From contig SIBK01000005.1 in the NCBI GenBank assembly GCA_009695205.1, forward strand, positions 59,215 to 123,214: a stretch of DNA of 64,000 bases, written 5' to 3'. A program made the position numbers and the translations under genes. The DNA comes from Pedosphaera sp. GTDB taxonomy: Bacteria > Verrucomicrobiota > Verrucomicrobiia > Limisphaerales > UBA9464. The notes below the pieces were generated by a model. The model saw only the letters and a list, made by a program, of their open reading frames with translations, searched no databases and was not told where the DNA came from. Below, one piece after another: positions 38,866-47,960 of the stretch (positions are counted from its first letter, which is position 1; every line of letters begins with the position of its first letter).

Positions 38866-39482
38866 TATCGGCCGAAGTCAAAACGCAGCCGTGAACATCG
38901 GCTTTTTTCCGCCGTAAAAATAGACTGCATCCGCGCCAGATCCGACTCCCGAGTGTCGCTCAAAATGAGGTAGTCAAACGTCGGCCACTGCAGGACTTCG
39001 TGCTCTGCGGACGCGAGTCGCCTTTGGATGGCGGCCTCGGAATCCCCGGCACGGGATCGGAGACGATATTCCAATTCAGCCAGAGTCGGCGGAGTAATAA
39101 AGGCAGTCACCAGAGCAGGTTTCAGGACGGGATCCGTCGCCGCGAGTTGTTTCACCGTCGCTGCGCCCTGCACGTCGAGACTTAGGACCCCATCGGCCCC
39201 GGATTTCAACAAGTCCATAACCGCTTCCCTCCGGGTTCCGTAGCGGAAGCCGTAAACGTCGGCATGTTCCAGAAATTCACCCTCAGCCACTCGTAACTCA
39301 AAATCTGCGGGCCGGAAGAAATGATACTCGACACCGTCGCGCTCACTCGGGCGGGGCGCCCGTGTTGTGCAGGTGACGACGCGCCGCAGGCCGGGAATGG
39401 CTTCGAGCAGCCCATTCATCACCGTTGTTTTTCCGCCACCGGACGGAGCGGAAATGAGGAAAAGAATTGATTGAGACTTCAT
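38865..39482 (-). CDS. gmk: Guanylate kinase
   Basis: It phosphorylates GMP to GDP. The P-loop is SAPSGGGKTT and the GMP site includes VTCTTRAPRPSERDGVEYHF. The start at 39482 (MKSQSILFL) gives 205 residues, the normal length, and a 28-nt gap after yicC; the track start would overlap yicC. The yicC-gmk order is widely conserved; rpoZ, often next, is absent here. Confidence 0.95.
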   Translation of the reverse strand: MKSQSILFLISAPSGGGKTTVMNGLLEAIPGLRRVVTCTTRAPRPSERDGVEYHFFRPADFELRVAEGEFLEHADVYGFRYGTRREAVMDLLKSGADGVLSLDVQGAATVKQLAATDPVLKPALVTAFITPPTLAELEYRLRSRAGDSEAAIQRRLASAEHEVLQWPTFDYLILSDTRESDLARMQSIFTAEKSRCSRLRFDFGR

Positions 39483-39510
39483 TTCATGGATGGGGCGTCG
39501 CGCGGGACGT

Positions 39511-40386
39511 TCATTCAATATTTTGAGCCTGCTCACGGAACCGCTCCAATTCCGTTTTCATCAAGACGACCTCCGCAGAAATGGCCCCGTCATTCGCCTT
39601 GGAGCCAATGGTGTTGATTTCGCGGTTCATCTCCTGAGCAAGAAAATCGAGTTTTCGGCCCACGGGCTCGGTAGCCATGCAGGCATCTTCGAACTGGAGG
39701 AAATGGCTTTCAAGACGGGTCAATTCCTCCGCGATATCGGAGCGGTCCGCGAAGAACACCACTTCGCGCACCACCCGCTCGTCCTCAGCTGAAATGTTTT
39801 CGATGCCGGCCGCGCGGATCCGTTGAAGGAGTTGCTCGCGGAAACGATTTGCGACCGTGGGCGCCAGGCTTGTGAGCCGGCGGGTGGATGTCCGGAGCAA
39901 CCGGATCCGTTCCGCTAGGTCCTTCGCGAGCTGTGATCCCTCGCGTTCGCGGCTCCTGACAAAAACATCAAGCGCCTGCTTGAGCGCCTCTTCCACCACC
40001 GGCCAGACCGCCGAGACGTCTGCGCTTGCGGTGTCCGTTTGCATCACCCCGGGGCAGCGGGCCAGCAGGTCCAGGGTAAGTGGAGTCGTTAAGTTCAATT
40101 CGCGACCCAAGGCCGCGAATTCCTCGGCATAGGCCCGCGCGACGGAGCGGTTAATGCGCGATGCCGTTATGGGTGTCTCGCCCTCCCATTGAATACGCAC
40201 ATCGCACCGACCGCGTGCAACCAGGGGACTGATCATCCCTCGCACCCGGTCTTCAAGGCTCGCGAGCTCATCCGGGATCGCCGCGACGATTTCCGCCTGT
40301 TTACGGTTGACCGCACGGAGTTCGACGGTGGCCCTGCCAACGTCGGTTGGGTAACTGCTGGCCCCGTGGCCAGTCATAGATCGCAT
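39511..40386 (-). CDS. YicC-family endoribonuclease-like protein
   Basis: A 291-residue YicC protein, a family with reported endoribonuclease activity. The N-terminal signature MRSMTGHGAS sets the start at 40386, removing 51 spurious track residues. The C-terminal domain contains RKLDFLAQEMNREINTIGSKAND, the most conserved family segment. It heads the run yicC-gmk-coaC-kinase-regulator. Confidence 0.92.
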   Translation of the reverse strand: MRSMTGHGASSYPTDVGRATVELRAVNRKQAEIVAAIPDELASLEDRVRGMISPLVARGRCDVRIQWEGETPITASRINRSVARAYAEEFAALGRELNLTTPLTLDLLARCPGVMQTDTASADVSAVWPVVEEALKQALDVFVRSREREGSQLAKDLAERIRLLRTSTRRLTSLAPTVANRFREQLLQRIRAAGIENISAEDERVVREVVFFADRSDIAEELTRLESHFLQFEDACMATEPVGRKLDFLAQEMNREINTIGSKANDGAISAEVVLMKTELERFREQAQNIE

Positions 40387-40610
40387 GGTGGAAATGTGGG
40401 TGAGCATGGAGTAGAGGCCAATCCTTTTTAGGGTGTTGGTTAGGTGTTGGATGGGTGTCGCACGAGCCGTGTCCGCCGAATTCCGCAGTTCAGAACGTGA
40501 GTTTGAAAGGCGGGATCTTGGACGAACCCCCTTTGTCACGATAAACTACGATCAAAAAACGCCTTGATTTGGCCCAAAATTGAGGCAAACAGAAAATCTC
40601 CAAAAACCGC

Positions 40611-40638
40611 TTGTCACCACAACCTGTAGTGGTACGGT
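40611..40638 (+). promoter_or_regulatory. Candidate nrdJ promoter with NrdR-type box
   Basis: TTGTCA (40611) and TACGGT (40633) form a possible -35/-10 pair with 16-nt spacing. Between them lies ACCACAACCTGTAGTGGT (40616-40633), an imperfect palindrome resembling the NrdR box (aCACtATATaTaGTGt). NrdR represses ribonucleotide reductase genes in response to ATP/dATP. Only one box is seen; many promoters have two. Confidence 0.45.
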
Positions 40639-40811
40639 GCCGATCCGTACCCAATGGATAGGGTTAGAAGCCAACCTGAAAGTAGTGGCTTGCATCCCGT
40701 TTATTGGGGATGAGCCGTGCCGTCTGAAGACACGCGCTAAGTTCAAGTTTTTGCACCAACTGAGCTACCGAATTTATCTGCCAGTCCCGAAACGTAACCC
40801 GTTCTTGCCCC
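40639..40811 (+). other. Structured nrdJ leader without a recognised gene
   Basis: This 173-nt leader contains a bulged stem-loop at 40687-40716 (GGCT-tg-CATCCC / GGGATG-AGCC, 10 pairs). The minus strand shows a tRNA D-arm-like string (TAGCTCAGTTGGT) near 40755-40767 but no complete cloverleaf. No cobalamin riboswitch core was recognised although the enzyme uses adenosylcobalamin. Confidence 0.45.
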
Positions 40812-43800
40812 ATGATCGACGCCCGTGACACTGAGGTCGCAGCCGGCCCCGCCGCCGCTGCCGGCCGTTCCACCCGCCCCGCCGCCACACTCCGCCCTAC
40901 CGGTGCCCCGTCCGCGGGGAAACCGTCCGCGGGGAAACCGTCCGCGGGGAAACCGTCCGCGGGGAAGAATCGAGACCGTTTGAAGCTGGAACGGGTCTTC
41001 AGCGATGCAACGGTGAAGCCATTCGACCAGATTGACTGGGAGCGCCGCACGGCTGAGATCACGGACGATGCCGGGAAGGTCATTTTTAAGCAGGAGGGAG
41101 TTGAGGTTCCTAAATTCTGGTCCCAGCTGGCCACGAAGGTTGTTTGCTCAAAGTATTTCTATGGGGACCCCCAGAAACCCGGCGAGCGCGAGCAGTCCGT
41201 CAAGCAATTGATCCATCGAGTGAGTCGAACGATAGCCGATTGGGCTGTGGCGGACGGCTATTTCAGCAAGGAGGACGGGGAGCTGTTTTACGACGAGTTG
41301 ACGTGGTTGTCCGTGAATCAATACGGGGCCTTTAATTCGCCGGTTTGGTTTAATGTCGGCCTCTATCATCAGTACGGCGTCGGCAAGAATCAATCGCGCG
41401 GCAACTGGTACTGCAACCCGGAAACGCGCGTGGCGCAGCGTGCATCGACGCAGTACGAGTATCCGCAGGGCAGCGCGTGTTTTATTCAGTCCGTCAGCGA
41501 CGGTATGGAGAGCATCATGGAGTTGGCGTACTCGGAGGCAATGCTGTTCAAGTACGGGTCGGGCACCGGGACCGACCTTTCGCCCATCCGAAGTGCGAAG
41601 GAAAAGCTTTCCGGCGGCGGCCGGCCGAGCGGCCCGATGAGCTTTCTCAAGGTGTATGACCAGGTCGCCAACGTCGTGAAGTCCGGAGGCAAAACACGCC
41701 GGGCCGCCAAAATGAACACCATCCGTGACTGGCATGGAGACATTGAGGAGTTCATTACGGCAAAGATGAAGGAGGAACGGAAGGCCTGGGCGCTCATGGA
41801 GCAGGGCTACGACGGCTCGTTTAACGGCGAGGCCTACGGCTCCGTGATGTACCAGAATGAAAACTTGTCCGTCCGAGTCTCGGACGAATTTATGCAGGCC
41901 ACCCTTAATGGTGGGGACTGGAACACGCGGTCGATCACCACGGGGCAGGTATTGGAGACTAAGAACGCCTCGGAACTGCTGGATCTGGTGGCGGAAGGCA
42001 CCTGGGTCTGTGGTGATCCGGGGCTTCAGTATGACGGTGCGATTCAGACATGGCATACCTGCAAGGGCACCGAGCCGATTCATTCCACGAATCCGTGCTC
42101 CGAGTACGTCTTTCTCAACAACACTGCCTGCAATTTGGCTTCGCTCAACCTGATGAAATTCAAGCGAGCAGACGGCTCGTTTGATGTCACTCGATTTAAG
42201 GCTGCGGTGCGCATCTATATCACGGCACAGGAAATTCTGGTCGATAATGCGAGCTATCCCACTAAAGTCATTGCCGAGAATTCACACATATTCCGCACGC
42301 TCGGATTGGGATATGCAAATCTAGGGTCTCTCATCATGAGCTACGGCCTTCCGTACGATTCGAATGAAGGCCGGGCTCTGGCCGGAGCCATCACGGCCAT
42401 TATGACGGGTCATGCTTACGAGCAGTCCGCCGAGATCGCCGCGATCATGGAGCCGTTTTCGGGATACCGGGATTCCCGGTGTTCGGGTGTGGAGCGCCCG
42501 GAGCAGCCGGACAATGTGGAGTCGATGCTCGGGGTCATTCGGTTGCATCGGGACGCGGTGGAACAGATCCAACCCTCGCGTGAATTCCACTATTTGAAAG
42601 ACGAGGCACGCAAATGCTGGGATATCGCCCTCCAGCGGGGCCTCGAATCCGGCTACCGCAATGCTCAGGTTACCGTGCTGGCGCCGACCGGCACGATTGC
42701 GTTTCTCATGGACTGCGACACCACCGGAGTGGAGCCCGATATTGCGCTCGTCAAGTATAAGTTGCTGGCAGGTGGCGGTATGTTGAAGATGGTGAATCGC
42801 ACGGTTCCCGAAGCGTTGCGACGGCTCGGGTATTCCGAGAGTGAAATCCTGGGCATCGAGAAACACATCGAGATCCATGACACCATTGAGAATGTCGATG
42901 GCGGCAAGGGGGTCATCATTCCCAGTGGTCTGAAGTCGGAACATCTGGCGGTTTTCGATTGCGCCTTCAAGGCTCACAAGGGTCAACGGAGCATTCACTA
43001 CAAGGCGCATCTTGGCATGATGGCTGCCGCCCAACCCTTTATCTCCGGGGCAATCTCGAAGACCGTGAACATGCCCAACGAGGCGACGGCCCAGGACATT
43101 CGGAGTGCGTATGTCGATGCTTGGAAACTCGGCCTCAAGTGCGTCGCAATTTATCGCGATGGCTCCAAGCGCAGCCAACCGTTGAATACGAAGAAAACCA
43201 GCGAAGGGGGCGGTAAGACAACTCCGGACACCGCGGCTGTATTCCTCGAGAACCGGGTCCTTGAACTCGAGGCGGAACTCGCCCGGGTTAAGGCGCAGGG
43301 TGAACAACCTCTGCGCCGACGCCTGCCCGACACACGCGCTGCGATCAATCACAAGTTCGAGATTGCAGGCCATGAGGGCTACATGACCGTCGGGCTTTTC
43401 AATGATGGGCAGCCGGGCGAGTTGTTTGTCACCATGGCAAAGGAGGGAAGCACTATCGGCGGCCTGATGGACACCATTGGAGCACTTACCAGCATGTCTC
43501 TTCAGTACGGCGTCCCGCTGGAAAGTCTTGTGCGGAAGTTTTCTCATCAGCGATTCGAGCCGAGTGGTTTCACTAAGAATCCCGACATTCGGAATGCCTC
43601 ATCGGTGATCGATTATGTCTTCCGTTGGATGGCCGTGCAGTTCGTCGCGGGATACCGCGAGGCAAATTCTCCGGGCGGTGTCACAGCCGGCGTGCTCGAA
43701 TCGGCTGCCCTAATCGACGAACTTAAAAAAAAATTGAACCGACCCGTGTCCGAACTGCCGCGGTCGGATGAAAACGGCACGGACTTCATCCTCAAAAGCC

Positions 43801-44000
43801 CCATGACATCAACGGTCGCTAACCTGCGGGAGGGCCCGAGTTCTCCTGTGAGCGGGCGGACGATGTCGTCGTCATTGCTGACGAGTACGTTTCAAAATCA
43901 GGGAGATGCCCCGAGTTGCCCTCACTGCGGGCACATCACTGTTCGGAACGGCGCCTGTTACAAATGCCTGAATTGCGGTGAAAGTCTTGGCTGTTCCTAG
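40812..44000 (+). CDS. nrdJ: Adenosylcobalamin-dependent class II ribonucleotide reductase
   Basis: It reduces ribonucleotides to deoxyribonucleotides using B12 and a transient thiyl radical. A low-complexity N-terminus (Ala/Gly/Pro, with SAGKP repeated) precedes LKLERVFSDATVKPF, where homology begins. Active-site text is GSACFIQSV, STNPCSEYVFLNNTACNL and LAPTGTIAFLMDCDTTG. A TSCPD-type domain (about 850-960) and a C-terminal zinc-ribbon-like CPHCGHITVRNGACYKCLNCG follow, as in large NrdJ forms. The ATG at 40812 lacks a Shine-Dalgarno; a TTG before KLERVF is an alternative start. Confidence 0.93.
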   Translation: MIDARDTEVAAGPAAAAGRSTRPAATLRPTGAPSAGKPSAGKPSAGKPSAGKNRDRLKLERVFSDATVKPFDQIDWERRTAEITDDAGKVIFKQEGVEVPKFWSQLATKVVCSKYFYGDPQKPGEREQSVKQLIHRVSRTIADWAVADGYFSKEDGELFYDELTWLSVNQYGAFNSPVWFNVGLYHQYGVGKNQSRGNWYCNPETRVAQRASTQYEYPQGSACFIQSVSDGMESIMELAYSEAMLFKYGSGTGTDLSPIRSAKEKLSGGGRPSGPMSFLKVYDQVANVVKSGGKTRRAAKMNTIRDWHGDIEEFITAKMKEERKAWALMEQGYDGSFNGEAYGSVMYQNENLSVRVSDEFMQATLNGGDWNTRSITTGQVLETKNASELLDLVAEGTWVCGDPGLQYDGAIQTWHTCKGTEPIHSTNPCSEYVFLNNTACNLASLNLMKFKRADGSFDVTRFKAAVRIYITAQEILVDNASYPTKVIAENSHIFRTLGLGYANLGSLIMSYGLPYDSNEGRALAGAITAIMTGHAYEQSAEIAAIMEPFSGYRDSRCSGVERPEQPDNVESMLGVIRLHRDAVEQIQPSREFHYLKDEARKCWDIALQRGLESGYRNAQVTVLAPTGTIAFLMDCDTTGVEPDIALVKYKLLAGGGMLKMVNRTVPEALRRLGYSESEILGIEKHIEIHDTIENVDGGKGVIIPSGLKSEHLAVFDCAFKAHKGQRSIHYKAHLGMMAAAQPFISGAISKTVNMPNEATAQDIRSAYVDAWKLGLKCVAIYRDGSKRSQPLNTKKTSEGGGKTTPDTAAVFLENRVLELEAELARVKAQGEQPLRRRLPDTRAAINHKFEIAGHEGYMTVGLFNDGQPGELFVTMAKEGSTIGGLMDTIGALTSMSLQYGVPLESLVRKFSHQRFEPSGFTKNPDIRNASSVIDYVFRWMAVQFVAGYREANSPGGVTAGVLESAALIDELKKKLNRPVSELPRSDENGTDFILKSPMTSTVANLREGPSSPVSGRTMSSSLLTSTFQNQGDAPSCPHCGHITVRNGACYKCLNCGESLGCS
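40908..40967 (+). repeat. Four tandem 15-bp units inside nrdJ
   Basis: CCGTCCGCGGGGAAA is repeated four times head to tail, the last copy differing in one base. It stays in frame and encodes SAGKP units before the conserved enzyme begins. Near-perfect identity between copies suggests recent slippage or expansion. Confidence 0.95.
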
Positions 44001-44189
44001 GGCTCGGAGAGACCATCGCCACTCAGCGAATGACCCGGCTCAGAAGGCTCCACTCCTTTTCGACCAACCTAACACTTTCCGTTCCTACAATCTTGCAAAC
44101 AGGCTCGGCCCCCCTTAAACAACAGTTGCTTCTTGCAACAGAGTCCGCAGTTCGGGGTAAACTTAAAATTAAAATATCTTATTAACGTC

Positions 44190-45221
44190 ATGGCTAACGC
44201 TTTTCATGCATCCATCGAAGGGGCTCAGCACGGTGCGAAGTCCCTGGCCCAATTCCTGAACTACGCCAAGGCGTCTGGAGCCGCTGGCGCTCAGCCGAGC
44301 AGCTACATGCTCGGGAACGGGAAAGGCGGATTCAAATCGATCAAGGAGATTCGCGAGACCTTTGATTCGCGGGGTCTGCGCCTGGATGGCGTTTCATCCC
44401 ATTGTCCTTTCTGGGTGCATACGTCAATCTGGACTGGCACGAAATCGGGGAATCCGTTCATTTCGCCGGATGTCCTAAAACTGTCTCCGGAGAAGATCGA
44501 GAAATGGCATGAAGATTACCTGCTCAAGCTGATGGATTTAATTGCTGAGCTTGGGCTGAAGGTTGTTCCCATGTTTTGGGGCGTAGCTTTTGGATGGGAA
44601 GTGGCGTCGGGGTATCCCTGGGGTTTTTGGAGCGGCGCGGGATTTGACCTGATCAAGGAGGGCCAGGAAAGGTTCGTCAAAAAAACCGCGAAGTTGCGGA
44701 ATCATGCGCGGAAGCTGGGGCTTTACCTCTGCCATGAGATCCACCCGGGCACGGGTGCGATGTGTGGGGACGACTTCAATATGCTGGTCAGCATCTGTGA
44801 CGGCGACAAATGTCTCGGTGTGAATGCCGATCCGTCGCATTGCTGGGAAGGAGAGCCGTGGGAGACGCGTTTTGAAAAGGTGGGATCCCGGATTTATGCC
44901 GCTCACGTGAAGAATTTCGTCATTCGAAAGGGATTCCCCTTGAGGGCCATGGAGCCAAACTGGACCAAGCGTGGCATGCAGTTCACGGATCTGCCGAGCG
45001 GAGACCTCAATATGCAACGGTATGGCGAGCTGTTGCTGAACTCAGGTTATGCGCAGCGCTATTGCAAGCTTCACAACTGCCCGAGCGCTCCCTTGGTTGT
45101 CGAGGCGGAGTCGGCCCATAAGGATCTCGAGTGGACAAGCGCAAACGGAGTTCGCTACGTGCGCGACCATATGTGTTGGCCGGCGGCAGCCGGCAGTTTC
45201 GAAGACGGCATGGGCGCCTGA
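44190..45221 (+). CDS. Sugar phosphate isomerase/epimerase-like TIM-barrel protein
   Basis: A 343-residue member of the xylose isomerase-like TIM-barrel superfamily. Probable metal ligands lie in LCHEIHPGTGAMCGDD, LGVNADPSHCWEGE and LVVEAESAHKD. The substrate is not known. The start at 44190 (MANAFHASIEG) is chosen over 44133 because family-like text begins there. It ends 2 nt before the HIT gene, so the two are probably co-translated. No signal peptide is seen, unlike the similar protein at 32715-33794. Confidence 0.82.
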   Translation: MANAFHASIEGAQHGAKSLAQFLNYAKASGAAGAQPSSYMLGNGKGGFKSIKEIRETFDSRGLRLDGVSSHCPFWVHTSIWTGTKSGNPFISPDVLKLSPEKIEKWHEDYLLKLMDLIAELGLKVVPMFWGVAFGWEVASGYPWGFWSGAGFDLIKEGQERFVKKTAKLRNHARKLGLYLCHEIHPGTGAMCGDDFNMLVSICDGDKCLGVNADPSHCWEGEPWETRFEKVGSRIYAAHVKNFVIRKGFPLRAMEPNWTKRGMQFTDLPSGDLNMQRYGELLLNSGYAQRYCKLHNCPSAPLVVEAESAHKDLEWTSANGVRYVRDHMCWPAAAGSFEDGMGA

Positions 45222-45223
45222 TC

Positions 45224-45715
45224 ATGGATGCCCTCCACGCCCCTTGGAGAATTGACTACATCCTTGGACCCAAGGATCCGACGCGTGATCAGTCGCTCTT
45301 CACCCGGCTGGGCCAGTCGAACGCCGATGAGGAAAATTACATCCTCGGACGAGGCCGAACTTGCTATGCGGTGCTCAATGCGTACCCCTACAGTGCCGGG
45401 CATCTAATGGTGGTTCCGTATCGGCAGACGGCAGATTGGAACGATCTTGATGACTCCGAGTTGCTGGAGCTAATGCAATGGGTCCGCCGCTGTCAGAATG
45501 CTCTCAAGAGGGCGTTGAAACCAGACGGGTTTAACATCGGAGTGAACTTGGGCCGGGTGGCGGGCGCCGGCATTGTCGAACATCTCCACATTCATGTCGT
45601 CCCGCGATGGACGGGCGATGTCAACTTCATGCCGGTTATTGCCGACACGTCCATCGTTCCGGAAGCCCTTCGGACGACAGCGGCGAAGATACGGGCGTGT
45701 CTTGAGATTTCTTGA
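45224..45715 (+). CDS. HIT-family nucleotide hydrolase/phosphorylase
   Basis: A 163-residue HIT protein. The histidine triad is EHLHIHVVPRW, and NAYPYSAGHLMVVPYR is the typical preceding motif. HIT enzymes act on dinucleoside polyphosphates or nucleotide conjugates; the branch resembles Ap4A-type proteins. The ATG at 45224 follows the previous stop by 2 nt. A short palindrome (GATCACCAGTGATC) lies just downstream. Confidence 0.9.
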   Translation: MDALHAPWRIDYILGPKDPTRDQSLFTRLGQSNADEENYILGRGRTCYAVLNAYPYSAGHLMVVPYRQTADWNDLDDSELLELMQWVRRCQNALKRALKPDGFNIGVNLGRVAGAGIVEHLHIHVVPRWTGDVNFMPVIADTSIVPEALRTTAAKIRACLEIS

Positions 45716-45720
45716 ATTGA

Positions 45721-45747
45721 GATCACCAGTGATCCGGCTTTCTTTTT
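45721..45747 (+). terminator. Possible weak terminator after HIT gene
   Basis: GATCAC-CA-GTGATC is a perfect 6-bp inverted repeat followed a few bases later by a T-rich run (CTTTCTTTTT). The loop is too tight for the full stem and the T-run is offset, so function is uncertain. Confidence 0.25.
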
Positions 45748-45774
45748 CCGCCAATTCCGTATCCTTTTTGCCCC

Positions 45775-46746
45775 ATGACGACGGAGACCTTGCATTACGA
45801 GTCCGCTCGCGCTGCTCAGCAATTGTTCAACAATGATGAGAAGAACCTGCGGTTGTTGGAGATCGAGTTGGGGGTAAAGGCCGTCACCCGCGATGGTTGG
45901 ATTCGCCTTGAGGGAGCAGCCGACGGGGTGAGCCTGGCGAAGACGGTGTTCCAGTTCTTGGAGAAGAGTATGCAGGAAGGAGTCGCGCCGAGGACCCGGG
46001 AATTTGCCCATGCGGTGGACGTCGCAAAGCACGATGGTACGGAGGCTCTGGAGGCCCTTTTCAATAGCCGAATTCACACGTCTTCCAAGAAGCCGACAGT
46101 CACGCCGAAAACCGCTGGGCAGCAGCGCTACGTGGCCGCAATCCGCGAACACGATGTAACTTTTGGGATCGGTCCGGCGGGCACCGGGAAGACGTATCTT
46201 GCCATGGCGATGGCGGTGGCCGCTCTTAAGGACGGTAAAGTGAGCCGAATCATTCTGACCCGGCCCGCGGTCGAAGCCGGAGAGGCATTGGGGTTTCTGC
46301 CCGGGGACCTTCAGCAAAAGCTGGATCCCTACCTGCGGCCGCTGCATGACGCGCTCCACGACATGATGCCGGCGGATGAGATGGAGCGAAACATGGAGCG
46401 CGGTGTCATTGAGATCGCTCCGCTCGCCTACATGCGCGGCAGGACGCTGAACCAGGCGTTTATCATTCTTGATGAGGCGCAAAATACGACGACCGAACAG
46501 ATGTTGATGTTTCTCACGCGACTGGGGTTCGGCTCCAAGGTGGTCGTGACGGGAGATCCGACTCAGATTGATCTTCCGCCCCAGAAACGTTCGGGGATTA
46601 TCGAAGCGATCCGAGCACTCGATCAGGTGGAGGGAATTGCCCTGGTGCAATTCGAGAAGCGAGATGTTGTGCGACATCCTCTTGTCCAGCGGATTGTGGG
46701 CGCATACGAACGGCATCGAGGGACCAGCAATTCTCATTTGCAATGA
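45775..46746 (+). CDS. PhoH-like ATPase (YbeZ type)
   Basis: A 323-residue PhoH-family protein. Walker A is GPAGTGKTYLAM, then ILTRPAVEAGEALGFLPGDL and the Walker B segment FIILDEAQNTT, with VTGDPTQIDLP as a conserved downstream motif. These proteins accompany YbeY in RNA metabolism and ribosome quality control. It overlaps ybeY as ATGA, the standard arrangement. Confidence 0.95.
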   Translation: MTTETLHYESARAAQQLFNNDEKNLRLLEIELGVKAVTRDGWIRLEGAADGVSLAKTVFQFLEKSMQEGVAPRTREFAHAVDVAKHDGTEALEALFNSRIHTSSKKPTVTPKTAGQQRYVAAIREHDVTFGIGPAGTGKTYLAMAMAVAALKDGKVSRIILTRPAVEAGEALGFLPGDLQQKLDPYLRPLHDALHDMMPADEMERNMERGVIEIAPLAYMRGRTLNQAFIILDEAQNTTTEQMLMFLTRLGFGSKVVVTGDPTQIDLPPQKRSGIIEAIRALDQVEGIALVQFEKRDVVRHPLVQRIVGAYERHRGTSNSHLQ

Positions 46747-47276
46747 CGAACCCTAGAATTGATGGCCCGGCCATGGGGGCGGCAATCGTCTGGGTTTCCA
46801 ACCGGCAGCGATATCGGCCGGTCAATGGTCGCACAATCCAGCGACTGGCTGAGGAAACACTCCGGAAGCTTTCAGCAACCGGTGAGATTGGAATCCACCT
46901 CGTGACATCGAAACGTATGGCATCGGTGAACGAGCAATACCTCCGGCATACAGGATCCACCGACGTCATCACGTTTGACCACGGATCGACGCCCGGGCAT
47001 TTGCATGGCGAACTATTCATCTGCGTCGTAGAAGCGGTGGACCAGGCGCGAGAATTTCGAACCACCTGGCGGCAGGAACTCGTCCGATACGTGATCCACG
47101 GTCTGCTGCATCTATGCAGTTTCGATGATCTTGAGCCTGTGAAACGCCGCCGCATGAAGCGGGTGGAGAATCGCCTCGTGCGCTGGTGGGAAAGCGGCCA
47201 CAGAACGCGATCGCAAGGCGTCGTCAGCCCCAGCCTGGCAAGGCGACGCCGACGAAAGTTGCCGAGCCGTGGATGA
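46743..47276 (+). CDS. ybeY: YbeY rRNA-processing endoribonuclease
   Basis: It contributes to 16S rRNA 3' maturation and 70S quality control. Visible are YLRHTGSTDVITFDHG and the metal site HGLLHLCSFDDLE (residues 119-131). The classical site is HGxLHLxGYDH; here the third histidine is aspartate (D129), which might still ligate zinc. A basic C-terminal tail (SLARRRRRKLPSRG) extends beyond the usual end. It overlaps recO by 8 nt. Confidence 0.9.
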   Translation: MTNPRIDGPAMGAAIVWVSNRQRYRPVNGRTIQRLAEETLRKLSATGEIGIHLVTSKRMASVNEQYLRHTGSTDVITFDHGSTPGHLHGELFICVVEAVDQAREFRTTWRQELVRYVIHGLLHLCSFDDLEPVKRRRMKRVENRLVRWWESGHRTRSQGVVSPSLARRRRRKLPSRG

Positions 47277-47952
47277 ATCCGCGCATGGTGTCGTGCTTCG
47301 CACCCGGCCTCTCACGGAGACGAGTCTGGTGGTGCACTGGTTAACAGTAGCGCATGGGCGGGTGGTGACTGTGGCCAAGGGGGCGCGCAAGCCTAAATCC
47401 CCTTTCGCCGGGAAAATGGATTTTGGGGTGGAGGCGGATTTCACGTTTGTCCGGAGTCGCCGATCTCAACTCCACATCGTGCGAGAGGTGATGGTCACTG
47501 CCCGGCACGGCGGGTTGGCGGCTGACCTCGGCCAGCTACAACAGGCGGCCTATGCGGTCCATTTTGTTGAACTCATCACGGAGACCGATTTTCCCATGCC
47601 AGAGGTGTGTGAATTATTCCTGGGTTTGCTGCAGTACCTTGCACACGTGCCGCCTCAGCCGCGGACGATCTTTGCGTTTGAACTGAAGCTGCTGGCGCTT
47701 CAGGGATTGGAGCCGGATACGGACGATGACTCCGTGCCTCAGCCCGTTCGCGACTTGATGGCGCAGCTGCTGAATTCAACGTGGGCTGATTTGAAATCCT
47801 TGAAACCCTCGGCGCCGGTGGTTCGACAACTCAGGCAATTCCTCCACGAATTCATCGTTCAACACTGCCAGCGCCTTCCGAAAGGGCGTGCCGAAGCCTT
47901 GGCCGCCGGAGCACCATCGGCCCGCACGGTACACCCAGCCGACAATCTTTAA
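47269..47952 (+). CDS. recO: DNA repair protein RecO
   Basis: A 227-residue RecO: OB-fold N-terminus GVVLRTRPLTETSLVVHWLT and VAKGARKPKSPFAGKMDFG are strong matches, followed by a helical domain. RecO loads RecA onto SSB-coated DNA with RecR. The zinc-binding cysteine cluster found in some RecO proteins is absent. The GTG at 47269 starts inside the ybeY end. It is convergent with the hemolysin III relic. Confidence 0.88.
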   Translation: MDESAHGVVLRTRPLTETSLVVHWLTVAHGRVVTVAKGARKPKSPFAGKMDFGVEADFTFVRSRRSQLHIVREVMVTARHGGLAADLGQLQQAAYAVHFVELITETDFPMPEVCELFLGLLQYLAHVPPQPRTIFAFELKLLALQGLEPDTDDDSVPQPVRDLMAQLLNSTWADLKSLKPSAPVVRQLRQFLHEFIVQHCQRLPKGRAEALAAGAPSARTVHPADNL

Positions 47953-47960
47953 TTCCGAGC

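Noticed and set aside
40740-40780. tRNA-like D-arm string (minus strand TAGCTCAGTTGGT) in the nrdJ leader
   Set aside because: No matching anticodon arm, T arm or paired acceptor stem could be built around it, so it is not called as a tRNA gene.
41148-43547. Long minus-strand ORFs of 311 and 408 residues
   Set aside because: They lie antisense to nrdJ, whose motifs are continuous; they are high-GC shadow frames without family features.
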